Shown piece after piece: positions 33,707 to 42,982 of a DNA stretch of 64,000 nt; position 1 is the first letter of the stretch; each line of letters begins with the position of its first letter. Under the pieces are notes generated by a model, which worked only from the letters and a program-made list of their open reading frames with translations, was not told the origin of the DNA and searched no databases. The stretch is from Streptomyces sp. NBC_00878. GTDB taxonomy: Bacteria; Actinomycetota; Actinomycetes; Streptomycetales; Streptomycetaceae. The position numbers and the translations under genes were made by a program. The stretch lies in contig NZ_JAPEOK010000001.1 of assembly GCF_026341515.1 (NCBI RefSeq), forward strand, positions 6,696,001 through 6,760,000, given 5' to 3'.

Positions 33707-34587
33707 GTTCCGCAAGTCCCGTGAAAACCGAAGGCTTTGTACGCGATTTCGCACGCCGTTCCGTACAGCGACCGTGGCGGCTGGCCGCCGAGGTCTCGGC
33801 GCTGCTGATCGCGGCGGTCGTCGCATTCCCCCTCTACTGGATGGTGCTCAGCGCCTTCAAGCCCGCCGGGGAGATCGAGTCGACCGAGCCGCGACCCTGG
33901 ACGCTGGCTCCGTCCCTGGATTCCTTCCGGCGTGTCTTCGGGCAGCAGGAATTCGGCCGGTACTTCCTCAACAGCCTCATCGTCGCGGTCACCGTCGTCG
34001 CCGTCTCGGCGCTCATCGCGTTTCTCGCGGCGACCGCCGTGACACGATTCCGCTTCCGTTTCCGCACCACCCTGTTGATCATGTTCCTGATCGCGCAGAT
34101 GGTGCCCATCGAGGCCCTGACGATCCCCCTCTTCTTCCAGATGCGGGACTTCGGGCAGCTCAACACGCTGGGCGCGCTGATCCTGCCGCACATCGCCTTC
34201 TCACTGCCCTTCGCGATCTGGATGCTGCGGGGCTTTGTGAAGGCCGTCCCGGAGGCCCTGGAGGAGGCGGCGTACATCGACGGGGCGAGCAGGACGCGGT
34301 TCCTGTGGCAGATCCTTTTCCCGCTGGTCTTTCCCGGGCTCGTGGCTACCAGTGTGTTCTCGTTCATCTCCGCATGGAACGACTTCCTGTTCGCCAAGTC
34401 CTTCATCATCAGTGACACCTCGCAGTCCACGCTTCCGATGGCTCTCCTCGTCTTCTACAAGCCCGACGACCCCGACTGGGGCGGTGTGATGGCCGCGTCC
34501 ACGGTGATGACGATTCCGGTACTCATCTTCTTCGTACTCGTACAGCGGCGGCTGGTCTCCGGACTGGGCGGCGCGGTGAAGGACTGA
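33703..34587 (+). CDS. ABC transporter sugar permease 2
   Basis: 294 residues from GTG 33703 (GGGGGAGGAG upstream). Six helices (ALLIAAVVAFPLYWMVLSAF at the N-terminus) and the EAA loop EEAAYIDGASRTRFLWQILF place it in the MalG/UgpE class. It forms the membrane channel with permease 1. Its stop is one base from the hexosaminidase start, so uptake and intracellular cleavage are coupled. Confidence 0.93.
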   Translation: MSSASPVKTEGFVRDFARRSVQRPWRLAAEVSALLIAAVVAFPLYWMVLSAFKPAGEIESTEPRPWTLAPSLDSFRRVFGQQEFGRYFLNSLIVAVTVVAVSALIAFLAATAVTRFRFRFRTTLLIMFLIAQMVPIEALTIPLFFQMRDFGQLNTLGALILPHIAFSLPFAIWMLRGFVKAVPEALEEAAYIDGASRTRFLWQILFPLVFPGLVATSVFSFISAWNDFLFAKSFIISDTSQSTLPMALLVFYKPDDPDWGGVMAASTVMTIPVLIFFVLVQRRLVSGLGGAVKD

Positions 34588-34588
34588 C

Positions 34589-36442
34589 GTGAGGGACGTG
34601 AGTGACGTGACAAACAGCGACGTGGCGGGGGCCGGGACAGCGAACGGCGGTACGCCGAGCGGGGGTTCCGGCTCGGCCGGGGTGATTCCGGCGCCCGTCG
34701 CCGTCGAGGGTTCCTCGGGCGACGGCGTCCCGCTCGGTGTGGGCACGACCCTGTGGGCCGGTCCCGGCACCGGCAGCACCGAACGCTGGCTGCGCGCGAC
34801 GCTCGGTACGGCCCTGGGCCTTTCGCTGCCGCCCGGTCCTCAGGACGCCGAGAACTGCGTGCGGTTGCGAATCGACGACACCCTCGAACCGGAGGCGTAC
34901 GCACTCGGCGTCGTCGCCGGCCGGGGGATCGAGATCCGCGGCGGCGGCCCCGCCGGTGTGTTCTGGGGCGCCCAGACACTGCGTCAGCTCATCGGTCCGG
35001 AGGCTTTCCGGCGCGCTCCCGTGCGACGGGACCTCACGTACACCGTCCCGCCCCAAGTCGTCGAGGACGCCCCGCGATTCGCCTGGCGCGGTCTGATGCT
35101 AGACGTCTCGCGGCACTTCATGCCCAAGGACGGTGTCCTGCGCTATCTCGACCTGATGGCAGCGCACAAGCTGAACGTCTTCCACTTCCACCTCACCGAC
35201 GACCAGGGCTGGCGTATCGAGATCAAGCGGTACCCGAAGCTCACGGAGACCGGATCGTGGCGGGCGCGCACCAAATTCGGCCATCGCGCCTCGCCTCTCT
35301 GGGAGGAGAAGCCGCACGGGGGCTTCTACACCCAGGACGACATCCGCGAGATCGTCGCGTACGCCGCCGAGCGGCATATCGCCGTCGTCCCCGAAATCGA
35401 CATCCCGGGGCACTCGCAGGCCGCCATCGCCGCATATCCGGAACTCGGCAACACCGACGTCATCGACACGACCTCCCTCTCCGTCTGGGACACCTGGGGC
35501 GTCTCCAAAAACGTACTCGCCCCCACTGACAACGTCCTTCGCTTCTACGAGGGCGTCTTCGAGGAACTCCTCGATCTGTTCCCCGTGGACGCCACGGCGA
35601 CCTCGGCGTTTTCGGCGTTCATTCACGTCGGCGGCGACGAGTGCGCCAAGGATCAGTGGAAGGCCTCGCCCGCCGCGCAGGCGCGGATCGAGGAACTGGG
35701 GCTCGTGGACGAGGACGCGCTGCAGTCGTGGTTCATCCGGCACTTCGACGACTGGCTGACCGCGCGCGGGCGCCGGCTGATCGGCTGGGACGAGATCCTG
35801 GAGGGCGGGAGTCGAGCCGAAGGGCGCGCCCCTGTCGAAAGCGACGAGGAGGAGGGAGCGAAGCGACCGCTCGACGAGGAGTGTCGACAGGGGATCCGAG
35901 CGCCCGGAGGCGAGACGACAAAATTGGGCCTCGCCCCCGGCGCCGCCGTGTCCTCGTGGCGCGGCTACCAGGGCGGCATCACGGCCGCGCGCGCGGGCCA
36001 CGACGTCGTCATGTGCCCCGAGCAGCAGGTCTACCTGGACCACCGTCAGCACGGCGGCCCCGACGAGCCGGTGCCCATCGGCTTCGTACGCACCCTGGAG
36101 GACGTCTACCGATTCGAACCCGTACCGCCCGAGTTGACGCCCGATCAGGCGCGGCACGTCCTGGGCACCCAGGCCAACCTGTGGACCGAGGTGATGGAGG
36201 ACCGCTCGCGCGTCGACTACCAGGCGTTTCCCCGGCTCGCCGCCTTCGCCGAGGTCGCCTGGAGTGCTCTGCCCGCCCCCGCGGAGCGCGACTTCGCCGG
36301 CTTCGAGCGGCGGATGACCGCCCACTACGGGCGACTTGACGCCCTCGGAGTCGCCTACCGGCCGCCCACCGGCCCGTTGCCGTGGCAGCAGCGCCCCGGA
36401 GTGCTCGGACGCCCGATCGAGGGAGCGCCCCCGAACGTGTGA
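34589..36442 (+). CDS. GH20 beta-N-acetylhexosaminidase
   Basis: 617 residues from GTG 34589. The GH20b domain is at about 40-165, then the catalytic barrel: FAWRGLMLDVSRHFMPKDGV, HFHLTDDQGWRIEIKRYPKL, VVPEIDIPGHSQAAIAAYPE and the Asp-Glu pair in FIHVGGDECAKDQW. There is no signal peptide, so it probably acts on imported chito-oligosaccharides or other GlcNAc/GalNAc glycans in the cytoplasm. At about 407-445 it carries an in-frame, charged insert encoded by a long imperfect inverted repeat; the barrel resumes at GLAPGAAVSSWRGYQGG. Confidence 0.93.
   Translation: MRDVSDVTNSDVAGAGTANGGTPSGGSGSAGVIPAPVAVEGSSGDGVPLGVGTTLWAGPGTGSTERWLRATLGTALGLSLPPGPQDAENCVRLRIDDTLEPEAYALGVVAGRGIEIRGGGPAGVFWGAQTLRQLIGPEAFRRAPVRRDLTYTVPPQVVEDAPRFAWRGLMLDVSRHFMPKDGVLRYLDLMAAHKLNVFHFHLTDDQGWRIEIKRYPKLTETGSWRARTKFGHRASPLWEEKPHGGFYTQDDIREIVAYAAERHIAVVPEIDIPGHSQAAIAAYPELGNTDVIDTTSLSVWDTWGVSKNVLAPTDNVLRFYEGVFEELLDLFPVDATATSAFSAFIHVGGDECAKDQWKASPAAQARIEELGLVDEDALQSWFIRHFDDWLTARGRRLIGWDEILEGGSRAEGRAPVESDEEEGAKRPLDEECRQGIRAPGGETTKLGLAPGAAVSSWRGYQGGITAARAGHDVVMCPEQQVYLDHRQHGGPDEPVPIGFVRTLEDVYRFEPVPPELTPDQARHVLGTQANLWTEVMEDRSRVDYQAFPRLAAFAEVAWSALPAPAERDFAGFERRMTAHYGRLDALGVAYRPPTGPLPWQQRPGVLGRPIEGAPPNV
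35811..35920. repeat. Palindromic repeat inserted in frame in the hexosaminidase gene
   Basis: CCCCTGTCGA (35829-35838) and TCGACAGGGG (35884-35893) are the inner arms. GGGCGC (35822) and GCGCCC (35900) extend the dyad, as do weaker outer matches. The interior contains GGGAGCGAAGCGACCGCTCG. It encodes an acidic/basic linker (ESDEEEGAKRPLDEECRQG) absent from a standard GH20 fold. It resembles REP/MITE-like elements seen in Streptomyces genes. Confidence 0.6.
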
Positions 36443-36719
36443 GGTGTCTCCCAAGGGGTGCCGTCGAAGCGGTTGTCCTGGGACGGTGACCCCCATGGAA
36501 AAAGACACCCAAGGGACATCGAAGGCTGCCAATTCGCGCTGACGGGCGATGTGGTGCGAAAACGGACCATCTGCCGGTGGCGGGTAGGAATGCCTCCTAG
36601 CGGACCCCCGCGTCGTGGGGCCGGGAAGATGTGCCAGAGTTGCCACGTCCGCCCTGTCAGCACGTACCGTACGGCAACACAGGTGGGACCAGGTGGGGCA
36701 GCGGGAAGGGGCAGCCGGT

Positions 36720-37613
36720 TTGACCACGCACGCACCGCAGGCGGCGCAGGCCGTGACGCTGCCCGCCTCGCTGGACGAGGCCGTGGCGGCGCTCGCCGCC
36801 ATGCCCGCAGCCGTTCCCGTGGCCGGCGGCACCGACCTCATGGCCTCCGTCAACTCCGGGCAACTGCGGCCCGCGGCACTCGTCGGCCTCGGCCGGATCA
36901 GCGAGATCCGCGGCTGGCAGTACCAGGACGGCCACGCGCTCCTCGGCGCCGGCCTCACCCATGCCCGCATGGGCCGCCCCGACTTCGCCGCCCTCATCCC
37001 CGCCCTCGCGGCCGCCGCGAGGGCCGCGGGACCACCGCAGATCCGCAACGCGGGCACCCTGGGCGGCAACATCGCCACGGCGTCCCCCACGGGGGACGCG
37101 CTTCCGGTGCTGGCCGCGCTGGAGGCGACGCTCATCATCGCGGGCCCGGGCGGCGCCCGCCGCGAGATCCCCGTCTCGCACCTCCTCGCGGGCATGGAAC
37201 TGCTCCGCGGCGGTGAACTCATCGGGTACGTGCGCGTGCCGCTGCTGCACGCCCCGCAGGTCTTCCTGAAGGCGACCGGACGGACCGGACCCGGGCGCGC
37301 CATCGCGTCCGTCGCGCTCGTCCTCGACCCCGCCCGGCGCGGAGTGCGGTGCGCCGTGGGCGCCATAGCGCCGATGCCGCTGCGGCCGCTGGACGCCGAG
37401 CTGTGGGTCGCCTCGCTGATCGACTGGGACAACGGCCGCGCGATCGTGCCCGAGGCGCTCAACGCCTTCGGGGAGTACGTCGCCGCGGCCTGCATCCCGG
37501 ACCCGGGGCCCGCCGAGGACGGCTCCGAACAACAGCTGCCGCCCGCCGTACTGCACCTGCGGCGCACCGTCGCCGCGCTGGCCCGACGAGCACTGGGGAG
37601 GGCACTTTCGTGA
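36720..37613 (+). CDS. Molybdenum hydroxylase FAD-binding subunit
   Basis: 297 residues from TTG 36720, preceded by GGGAAGGGG; the frame is open upstream but without family similarity. This is the CO-dehydrogenase/xanthine-dehydrogenase medium subunit: PVAGGTDLMASVNSGQLRP binds the FAD pyrophosphate, and NAGTLGGNIATASPTGDALP is the second flavin motif. It passes electrons from the 2Fe-2S subunit to NAD or another acceptor. It overlaps the 2Fe-2S gene by four bases; the three subunits form one operon. Confidence 0.9.
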   Translation: MTTHAPQAAQAVTLPASLDEAVAALAAMPAAVPVAGGTDLMASVNSGQLRPAALVGLGRISEIRGWQYQDGHALLGAGLTHARMGRPDFAALIPALAAAARAAGPPQIRNAGTLGGNIATASPTGDALPVLAALEATLIIAGPGGARREIPVSHLLAGMELLRGGELIGYVRVPLLHAPQVFLKATGRTGPGRAIASVALVLDPARRGVRCAVGAIAPMPLRPLDAELWVASLIDWDNGRAIVPEALNAFGEYVAAACIPDPGPAEDGSEQQLPPAVLHLRRTVAALARRALGRALS

Positions 37614-39172
37614 CCGACGACCAGCACGGAGAGGGCACCCCCCGGACGGGCAGCCGCTGGGATCCGCTGCCCCAGGGCGACTACGACGACGGCGCCACGG
37701 CCTTCGTCAAGCTTCCCGAAGGGGGCATCGACGCCCTCCTCGCGGACTCGCCGCTCGCCGCGCCCGGCCACGGCTACGTACCGCCGCCGATAACGGTCGC
37801 GCCCGCCACGGACGAGGGAACCGACCCGGCCGCCCCCGGCCCGTGGGGCGCGCCGCCCCAGGGCCCCGAGGGCGGGCAGCCGCAGGCCGTGCAGTGGCCC
37901 GACCCCAACGCCCTGCCCGAGGAGCACCGGCAGCACGCCCAGGACGCCTTCGCGTACAACCCCGGGTCCACCGGCCAGTGGACCTTCGACGAGCCCCCAC
38001 AGGGCGGCCAGGGCGCGCCGGGCCAGGACGTGACCGGACAGTGGTCCATTCCCGTCGCCAACGGTGATCTGCCCGACGAGTCAGGCGAGTTCTCGACGTC
38101 GTCGCTGGTCGAGCAGTGGGGCGGGACCCCGCCGGCCACCCTGCCGGGCGGGGCGGCGGCGCCCTGGGCCAGCGAGCCCTGGGCCCAGCAGCCGTCCCCG
38201 GACCAGCCGTCGCCCGCCGAGGAGGCCGTGGCCCACGCCGAGCACGGCACCGTCGAGCACGACGCCGCCGAGATCATCGATGTCTCCGGAGAGCACGCCG
38301 ACGAAATCGCCGTCTCCGTAGACCGAGAAGAATCGATGCGCGAAGGCACGATGCGCGCAGAACCGGCGGAGGCGTCGTCCGGTCACGGCCCCCCGGAACG
38401 GGCCGGCGAACCCGGCGACGAGCCCGGGGCGCCCTCTCCGGAGGAGCGCGCCGCGGCCCGCGCCGACACCGCTGACGCCACCGAGGAGTCCGCGGCCGAC
38501 GACACCCCAAGTGCGCCCGCGCACAACGACCACCCCCTCGCGTCGTACGTCCTGCGGGTGAACGGTGTCGAACGGCCCGTGACCGACGCCTGGATCGGCG
38601 AATCGCTGCTCTACGTGCTGCGCGAGCGGCTCGGCCTCGCGGGCGCCAAGGACGGCTGCTCCCAGGGTGAGTGCGGGGCCTGCAACGTGCAGGTGGACGG
38701 ACGGCTCGTGGCGTCCTGCCTGGTGCCCGCCGTGACCGCCGCCGGGAGCGAGGTGCGCACCGTCGAGGGACTCGCCGCCGACGGGCAGCCCTCCGACGTC
38801 CAGCGGGCGCTCGCCAAGTGCGGCGCCGTGCAGTGCGGATTCTGCGTCCCGGGCATGGCGATGACCGTGCACGACCTCCTGGAGGGCAACCCGGCGCCCA
38901 CCGAACTGGAGACGCGCCAGGCCCTCTGCGGCAACTTGTGCCGCTGCTCCGGCTACCGGGGCGTCCTGAACGCCGTACGCGACGTCGTCGCCGAGCGCGA
39001 GGCACACGCGTCCGGGGACAACGCCACGGACGCTGCGCCCTCTGCGGATGCCCGTATCCCGCACCAGGCGGGCCCCGGCGCCGGAAGTGTCAACCCGTCC
39101 GCGTTCGAGTCACCACAGCCGCACCAGCAGCCGCACCAGCAGTCCTACGGCCAGGACGGAGGCCAGGCGTGA
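37610..39172 (+). CDS. Molybdenum hydroxylase 2Fe-2S subunit with a long N-terminal extension
   Basis: 520 residues from GTG 37610 (GGGGAGG upstream). The enzyme domain covers only about residues 305-465: a plant-type ferredoxin cluster (GCSQGECGACNVQVDGRL with its Cys ligands) and the second cluster domain (GAVQCGFCVPGM, LCGNLCRCSGYRG). The first 300 residues are Pro/Glu/Ala/Asp-rich and probably disordered, with repeated TGQW motifs (TGQWTFDEPP, TGQWSIP). The C-terminus is glutamine/proline-rich. Usual family length is about 160-200 residues, so this form is unusually long. Confidence 0.88.
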   Translation: MTDDQHGEGTPRTGSRWDPLPQGDYDDGATAFVKLPEGGIDALLADSPLAAPGHGYVPPPITVAPATDEGTDPAAPGPWGAPPQGPEGGQPQAVQWPDPNALPEEHRQHAQDAFAYNPGSTGQWTFDEPPQGGQGAPGQDVTGQWSIPVANGDLPDESGEFSTSSLVEQWGGTPPATLPGGAAAPWASEPWAQQPSPDQPSPAEEAVAHAEHGTVEHDAAEIIDVSGEHADEIAVSVDREESMREGTMRAEPAEASSGHGPPERAGEPGDEPGAPSPEERAAARADTADATEESAADDTPSAPAHNDHPLASYVLRVNGVERPVTDAWIGESLLYVLRERLGLAGAKDGCSQGECGACNVQVDGRLVASCLVPAVTAAGSEVRTVEGLAADGQPSDVQRALAKCGAVQCGFCVPGMAMTVHDLLEGNPAPTELETRQALCGNLCRCSGYRGVLNAVRDVVAEREAHASGDNATDAAPSADARIPHQAGPGAGSVNPSAFESPQPHQQPHQQSYGQDGGQA

Positions 39173-41478
39173 GCAACGACACCGCCACCGCGACCACCGC
39201 GGAGCCCGGCACCGCTCCGGAGCCGCTGCCCCACGGCCTCGGCGTGTCCCTGCCGTCCGCGGAGGCCCGCGCCAAGACCGAGGGCACGTTCCCGTACGCG
39301 GCGGACCTGTGGGCCGAGGGCCTCCTGTGGGCCGCCGTCCTCAGATCACCGCACCCGCACGCGCGCATCCTGTCCATCGACACCACCCACGCGCGCGAGA
39401 TGCCCGGCGTGCGGGCCGTCATCACCCACGAGGACGTGCCCGGCAACGCGCTGCACGGCCGCGGCAGAGCCGACCGGCCCGTGTTCGCCTCCGAGGTCGT
39501 ACGCCACCACGGGGAGCCCATCGCGGCCGTCGCCGCCGACCACCCCGACACCGCCCGCATGGCCGCGGCCGCCGTCATCGTCGAGTACGAGACACTCGAC
39601 CCGGTGACCGACCCGGAGCAGGCCTTCGAGGCCGAACCCCTGCACCCCGACGGCAACCTGATCCGCCACATCCCGCTGCGCCACGGCGACCCGGACGCGG
39701 TGGGCGAGATCGTCGTCGAGGGCCTGTACCGCATCGGACGCCAGGACCCGGCCCCGATCGGCGCGGAGGCCGGCCTCGCCGTGCCCCGCCCCGACGGCGG
39801 GGTCGAGCTCTACGTGGCGTCCACCGACCCGCACACCGACCGCGACACGGCGGCCGCCTGCTACGGCCTGGAACCGGAGCGCGTGAAGGTCGTCGTCACC
39901 GGTGTGCCCGGTGCCACCGCCGACCGCGAGGACCAGAGCTTCCAGCTCGCGCTCGGACTGCTCGCCATGAAGACCGGATGTCCGGTCAAGCTCACCGCGA
40001 CGCGCGAAGAGTCCTTCCTGGGCCACTCCCACCGCCATCCCACGCTCCTGCGCTACCGGCACCACGCCGACAGCGACGGCAGGCTGGTCAAGGTCGAGGC
40101 GCAGATCCTGCTCGACGCGGGCGCGTACGCCGACACGTCGTCCGAGGCCCTCGCCGCCGCCGTCTCCTTCGCCTGCGGCCCGTACGTCGTCCCGAACGCC
40201 TTCATCGAGGGCTGGGCCGTCCGCACCAACAACCCGCCCTCCGGGCACGTACGCGGCGAGGGCGCCATGCAGGTGTGCGCCGCCTACGAGGCTCAGATGG
40301 ACAAGCTGGCGAAGAAGCTGGGCCTCGACCCGGCCGAGCTGCGCTTGAGCAACGTCATGGCCACGGGGGACGTACTCCCGACCGGCCAGACGGTGACGTG
40401 CCCGGCCCCCGTGGCCGAACTGCTGCAGGCCGTACAGGACTTCCCGCTGCCCGCCCTCCCGAAGGACACGCCCGAGGACGAGTGGCTGCTGCCCGGCGGC
40501 CCCGAGGGCGCCGGCGAACCGGGTGCCGTGCGACGCGGCGTCGGCTACGCCCTGGGCATGGTCCACATGCTCGGCGCCGAGGGCGCGGACGAGGTCTCGA
40601 CCGCCACCGTGAAGGTCCACGACGGCATCGCCACCGTGCTGTGCGCGGCCGTGGAGACCGGCCAGGGCTTCACCACCCTGGCCCGGCAGATCGTCCAGGA
40701 GACGCTCGGCATCGAAGAGGTGCACGTGGCCTCCGTGGACACCGATCAGCCCCCGGCGGGACCGAGTTGCCGCGGGCGCCACACCTGGGTGTCCGGCGGC
40801 GCGGTCGAACGGGCCGCCAAGATGGTCCGTACGCAGCTGCTGCAGCCCCTGGCGCACAAGTTCGGGATGTCCACCGAGCTCCTCCAGATCACCGACGGCA
40901 AGATCACCTCGTACGACGGTGTGCTGTCGACCACCGTCACGGAGGCGATGGACGGCAAGGAGCTGTGGGCGACCGCGCAGTGCCGCCCGCATCCCACCGA
41001 GCCGCTGGACGGCGCCGGACAGGGCGACGCCTTCGTGGGGCTCGCCTTCTGCGCGGTCCGCGCGGTCGTCGACGTCGACATCGAACTGGGCTCGGTACGG
41101 GTCGTGGAACTGGCGCTCGCCCAGGACGTGGGACGGGTCCTGAACCCCGCGCAGCTCGCCGCCCGCATCGAGGCCGGCGTCACCCAGGGCATCGGCGTCG
41201 CCCTCACCGAGAACCTGCGCACCGCGCGCGGGCTGGTGCGCCACCCCGACCTCACGGGGTACTCGCTGCCGACCGCCCTCGACACCCCCGACATCCGCAT
41301 CGTCAAGCTCGTCGAGGAGCGTGACGTGGTCGCGCCCTTCGGCGCGAAGGCCGTCAGCGCGGTGCCGGTGGTCACGTCCCCGGCCGCGGTCGCGTCCGCG
41401 GTACGGGCGGCCACGGGGCGTCCGGTGAACCGGCTGCCGATAAGGCCACAGGCGGCCGTGGTGACGGCTACGCAGTGA
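39169..41478 (+). CDS. Molybdenum hydroxylase large (Mo-MCD binding) subunit, divergent active site
   Basis: 769 residues from GTG 39169, overlapping the 2Fe-2S gene by four bases. It has the aldehyde-oxidase a/b hammerhead (RAKTEGTFPYAADLWAEGLL, LRSPHPHARILSIDTTHARE) and the molybdopterin-binding domains (VRGEGAMQVCAAYEAQMDKL, AVETGQGFTTLARQIVQETL). Where the family usually ends its active site with GAKGVGE, this protein reads GAKAVSA (41341-41361), so the catalytic glutamate is apparently replaced by alanine. The substrate is unknown; it may be inactive on purines or use different chemistry. Confidence 0.85.
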   Translation: MSNDTATATTAEPGTAPEPLPHGLGVSLPSAEARAKTEGTFPYAADLWAEGLLWAAVLRSPHPHARILSIDTTHAREMPGVRAVITHEDVPGNALHGRGRADRPVFASEVVRHHGEPIAAVAADHPDTARMAAAAVIVEYETLDPVTDPEQAFEAEPLHPDGNLIRHIPLRHGDPDAVGEIVVEGLYRIGRQDPAPIGAEAGLAVPRPDGGVELYVASTDPHTDRDTAAACYGLEPERVKVVVTGVPGATADREDQSFQLALGLLAMKTGCPVKLTATREESFLGHSHRHPTLLRYRHHADSDGRLVKVEAQILLDAGAYADTSSEALAAAVSFACGPYVVPNAFIEGWAVRTNNPPSGHVRGEGAMQVCAAYEAQMDKLAKKLGLDPAELRLSNVMATGDVLPTGQTVTCPAPVAELLQAVQDFPLPALPKDTPEDEWLLPGGPEGAGEPGAVRRGVGYALGMVHMLGAEGADEVSTATVKVHDGIATVLCAAVETGQGFTTLARQIVQETLGIEEVHVASVDTDQPPAGPSCRGRHTWVSGGAVERAAKMVRTQLLQPLAHKFGMSTELLQITDGKITSYDGVLSTTVTEAMDGKELWATAQCRPHPTEPLDGAGQGDAFVGLAFCAVRAVVDVDIELGSVRVVELALAQDVGRVLNPAQLAARIEAGVTQGIGVALTENLRTARGLVRHPDLTGYSLPTALDTPDIRIVKLVEERDVVAPFGAKAVSAVPVVTSPAAVASAVRAATGRPVNRLPIRPQAAVVTATQ

Positions 41479-41751
41479 CCCCTCCCGGGCGGCAACTGGC
41501 GAAGACCGGCGAGAACCACGGGTAGTGGTCCGCTGTTCACGGCAGTGCCAGGGCTCTGGCAGGGCGTTGTCAGTGGTGCCGCGTAGTGTTCTGGGCAGTG
41601 GGAAGGACCGCTGGGCGGCGGACGACTTCCACGAATCTCTGTGGGCTTTCCGCGTCTTCCGCGGATTGCCATGGGTTGCCGTGGATTTGCCTGTGCTGCC
41701 GCCTGGTCCGGTCCTGCCGGGGGACTCTGAAACACCACGCGCGGGGGCACG

Positions 41752-42960
41752 ATGAGCACGAGCACGAGCACGACCACGAGTACGGACACTGGCACCAAGA
41801 CGATCACCTTGACCGAGGATGAACTGGACCCGTACGTCACGCACGCGGCGACGCGGAGCTGGCTGGCGAGTCCCGGACTGCCGGGCCCCGGACTTCCGGG
41901 CGACGGCGGCCTGTTGACCTTCGAGGCGCTGCGCGCGGGCGGCCCGCGGACGGTGGCGGATTCGATGGGAGACCCGGATCTGCTGGCGGCGGACCTGCGG
42001 GACCAGCTGGTGATAGGCGCACTCCGCGGCCCGGCCGACGCCGAGACGGAGTCGATCCTGCTCGACGGAGCGACGGGTGAGGTCTCCACCACGTACGTCC
42101 TCCAGGACCGTCCCGACCTGATGGACCGCCGCCCGCTCGCACCCTCGCTCCAGGTGCTGACGGACTTCGTGGCGGCGACGGAGGAGATGGCCGCCCGACG
42201 CGGTCGATTCGCTTCCTACGAGGGCCGGTTCGGGCCGAAGGCCGTGGCCGGGATGTCGCGGCAACTGCTCGCGGTGTTCGAGGAGGGCACCGGCGGCGAG
42301 GTCCCGCCGTTCTGGCGGATGGCGGCGCTGATCCGCCCGCTGGCACTGGTCGCGGGCCCGCCCGCCGACGCGGCACTGACCCTGGACCTGCCCACTCGTC
42401 TGCTGGACGAGGAGTTCGGCCAGGGCCGGGTCGCGCGCTTCGAGGACGTCGACTTCCCGGCGGCGCTGGCGCACGAACCGACCCGCCGCTTCCTGCGGGA
42501 GACGGGTCTGCCGGAGGACGGCTTCCTGTTCCAACTGGACACGGACGTGCCGCTGCCGACCCTCGCCGAGTACTACGAGGACGAGCGCCCGGGCGAGTAC
42601 ACCGCCGACGAACTCCCCGACGACGCGGACCACTTGATACGCCTCGGCCACCTCATCGAGGACAACAGCCTGGTGGTGGACGGCGCGACGGGCGCGATCC
42701 TCAACTGGAGCGAGCCCGAGGCCACGCTCTACGCCCTGAACACGGACATCTCCACGCTGGCCTTCACGCTCTGGCTGCTCCACCGCGAGAAGACCATCGA
42801 CGAGACCCTGTCCCACGAACTGACGGCGGATGCCTACGACCAACTGGCCACGACGATGACGCAGACCCTGTCCACGGTCGACCCCACGGGCTCGGCCCCG
42901 CAGTCGACTTGGCACTACTGGACGGAACTGTTCCAGGACGAGGCGGGCGGCGTGCTCTGA
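41752..42960 (+). CDS. SUKH-like (SUKH-4) protein
   Basis: 402 residues from ATG 41752 after a GGGGG run. A Ser/Thr-rich start is followed by an alpha/beta region. The C-terminal 180 residues match the SUKH-4 class: FLRETGLPEDGFLFQLDTDV, LIRLGHLIEDNSLVVDGATG and YALNTDISTLAFTLWLLHRE. SUKH proteins are often immunity partners of nuclease toxins, but Streptomyces carry many orphan copies with no toxin nearby, as here. It converges on the response-regulator gene with a 22-base gap. Confidence 0.75.
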   Translation: MSTSTSTTTSTDTGTKTITLTEDELDPYVTHAATRSWLASPGLPGPGLPGDGGLLTFEALRAGGPRTVADSMGDPDLLAADLRDQLVIGALRGPADAETESILLDGATGEVSTTYVLQDRPDLMDRRPLAPSLQVLTDFVAATEEMAARRGRFASYEGRFGPKAVAGMSRQLLAVFEEGTGGEVPPFWRMAALIRPLALVAGPPADAALTLDLPTRLLDEEFGQGRVARFEDVDFPAALAHEPTRRFLRETGLPEDGFLFQLDTDVPLPTLAEYYEDERPGEYTADELPDDADHLIRLGHLIEDNSLVVDGATGAILNWSEPEATLYALNTDISTLAFTLWLLHREKTIDETLSHELTADAYDQLATTMTQTLSTVDPTGSAPQSTWHYWTELFQDEAGGVL

Positions 42961-42982
42961 GCCCTGCGGAGGTCGAGGTGGT

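Noticed and set aside
41752..42960. SUKH-like protein as immunity gene of a local toxin
   Set aside because: No toxin gene lies on either side; in Streptomyces this class is frequently an orphan, so I make no toxin-immunity claim.
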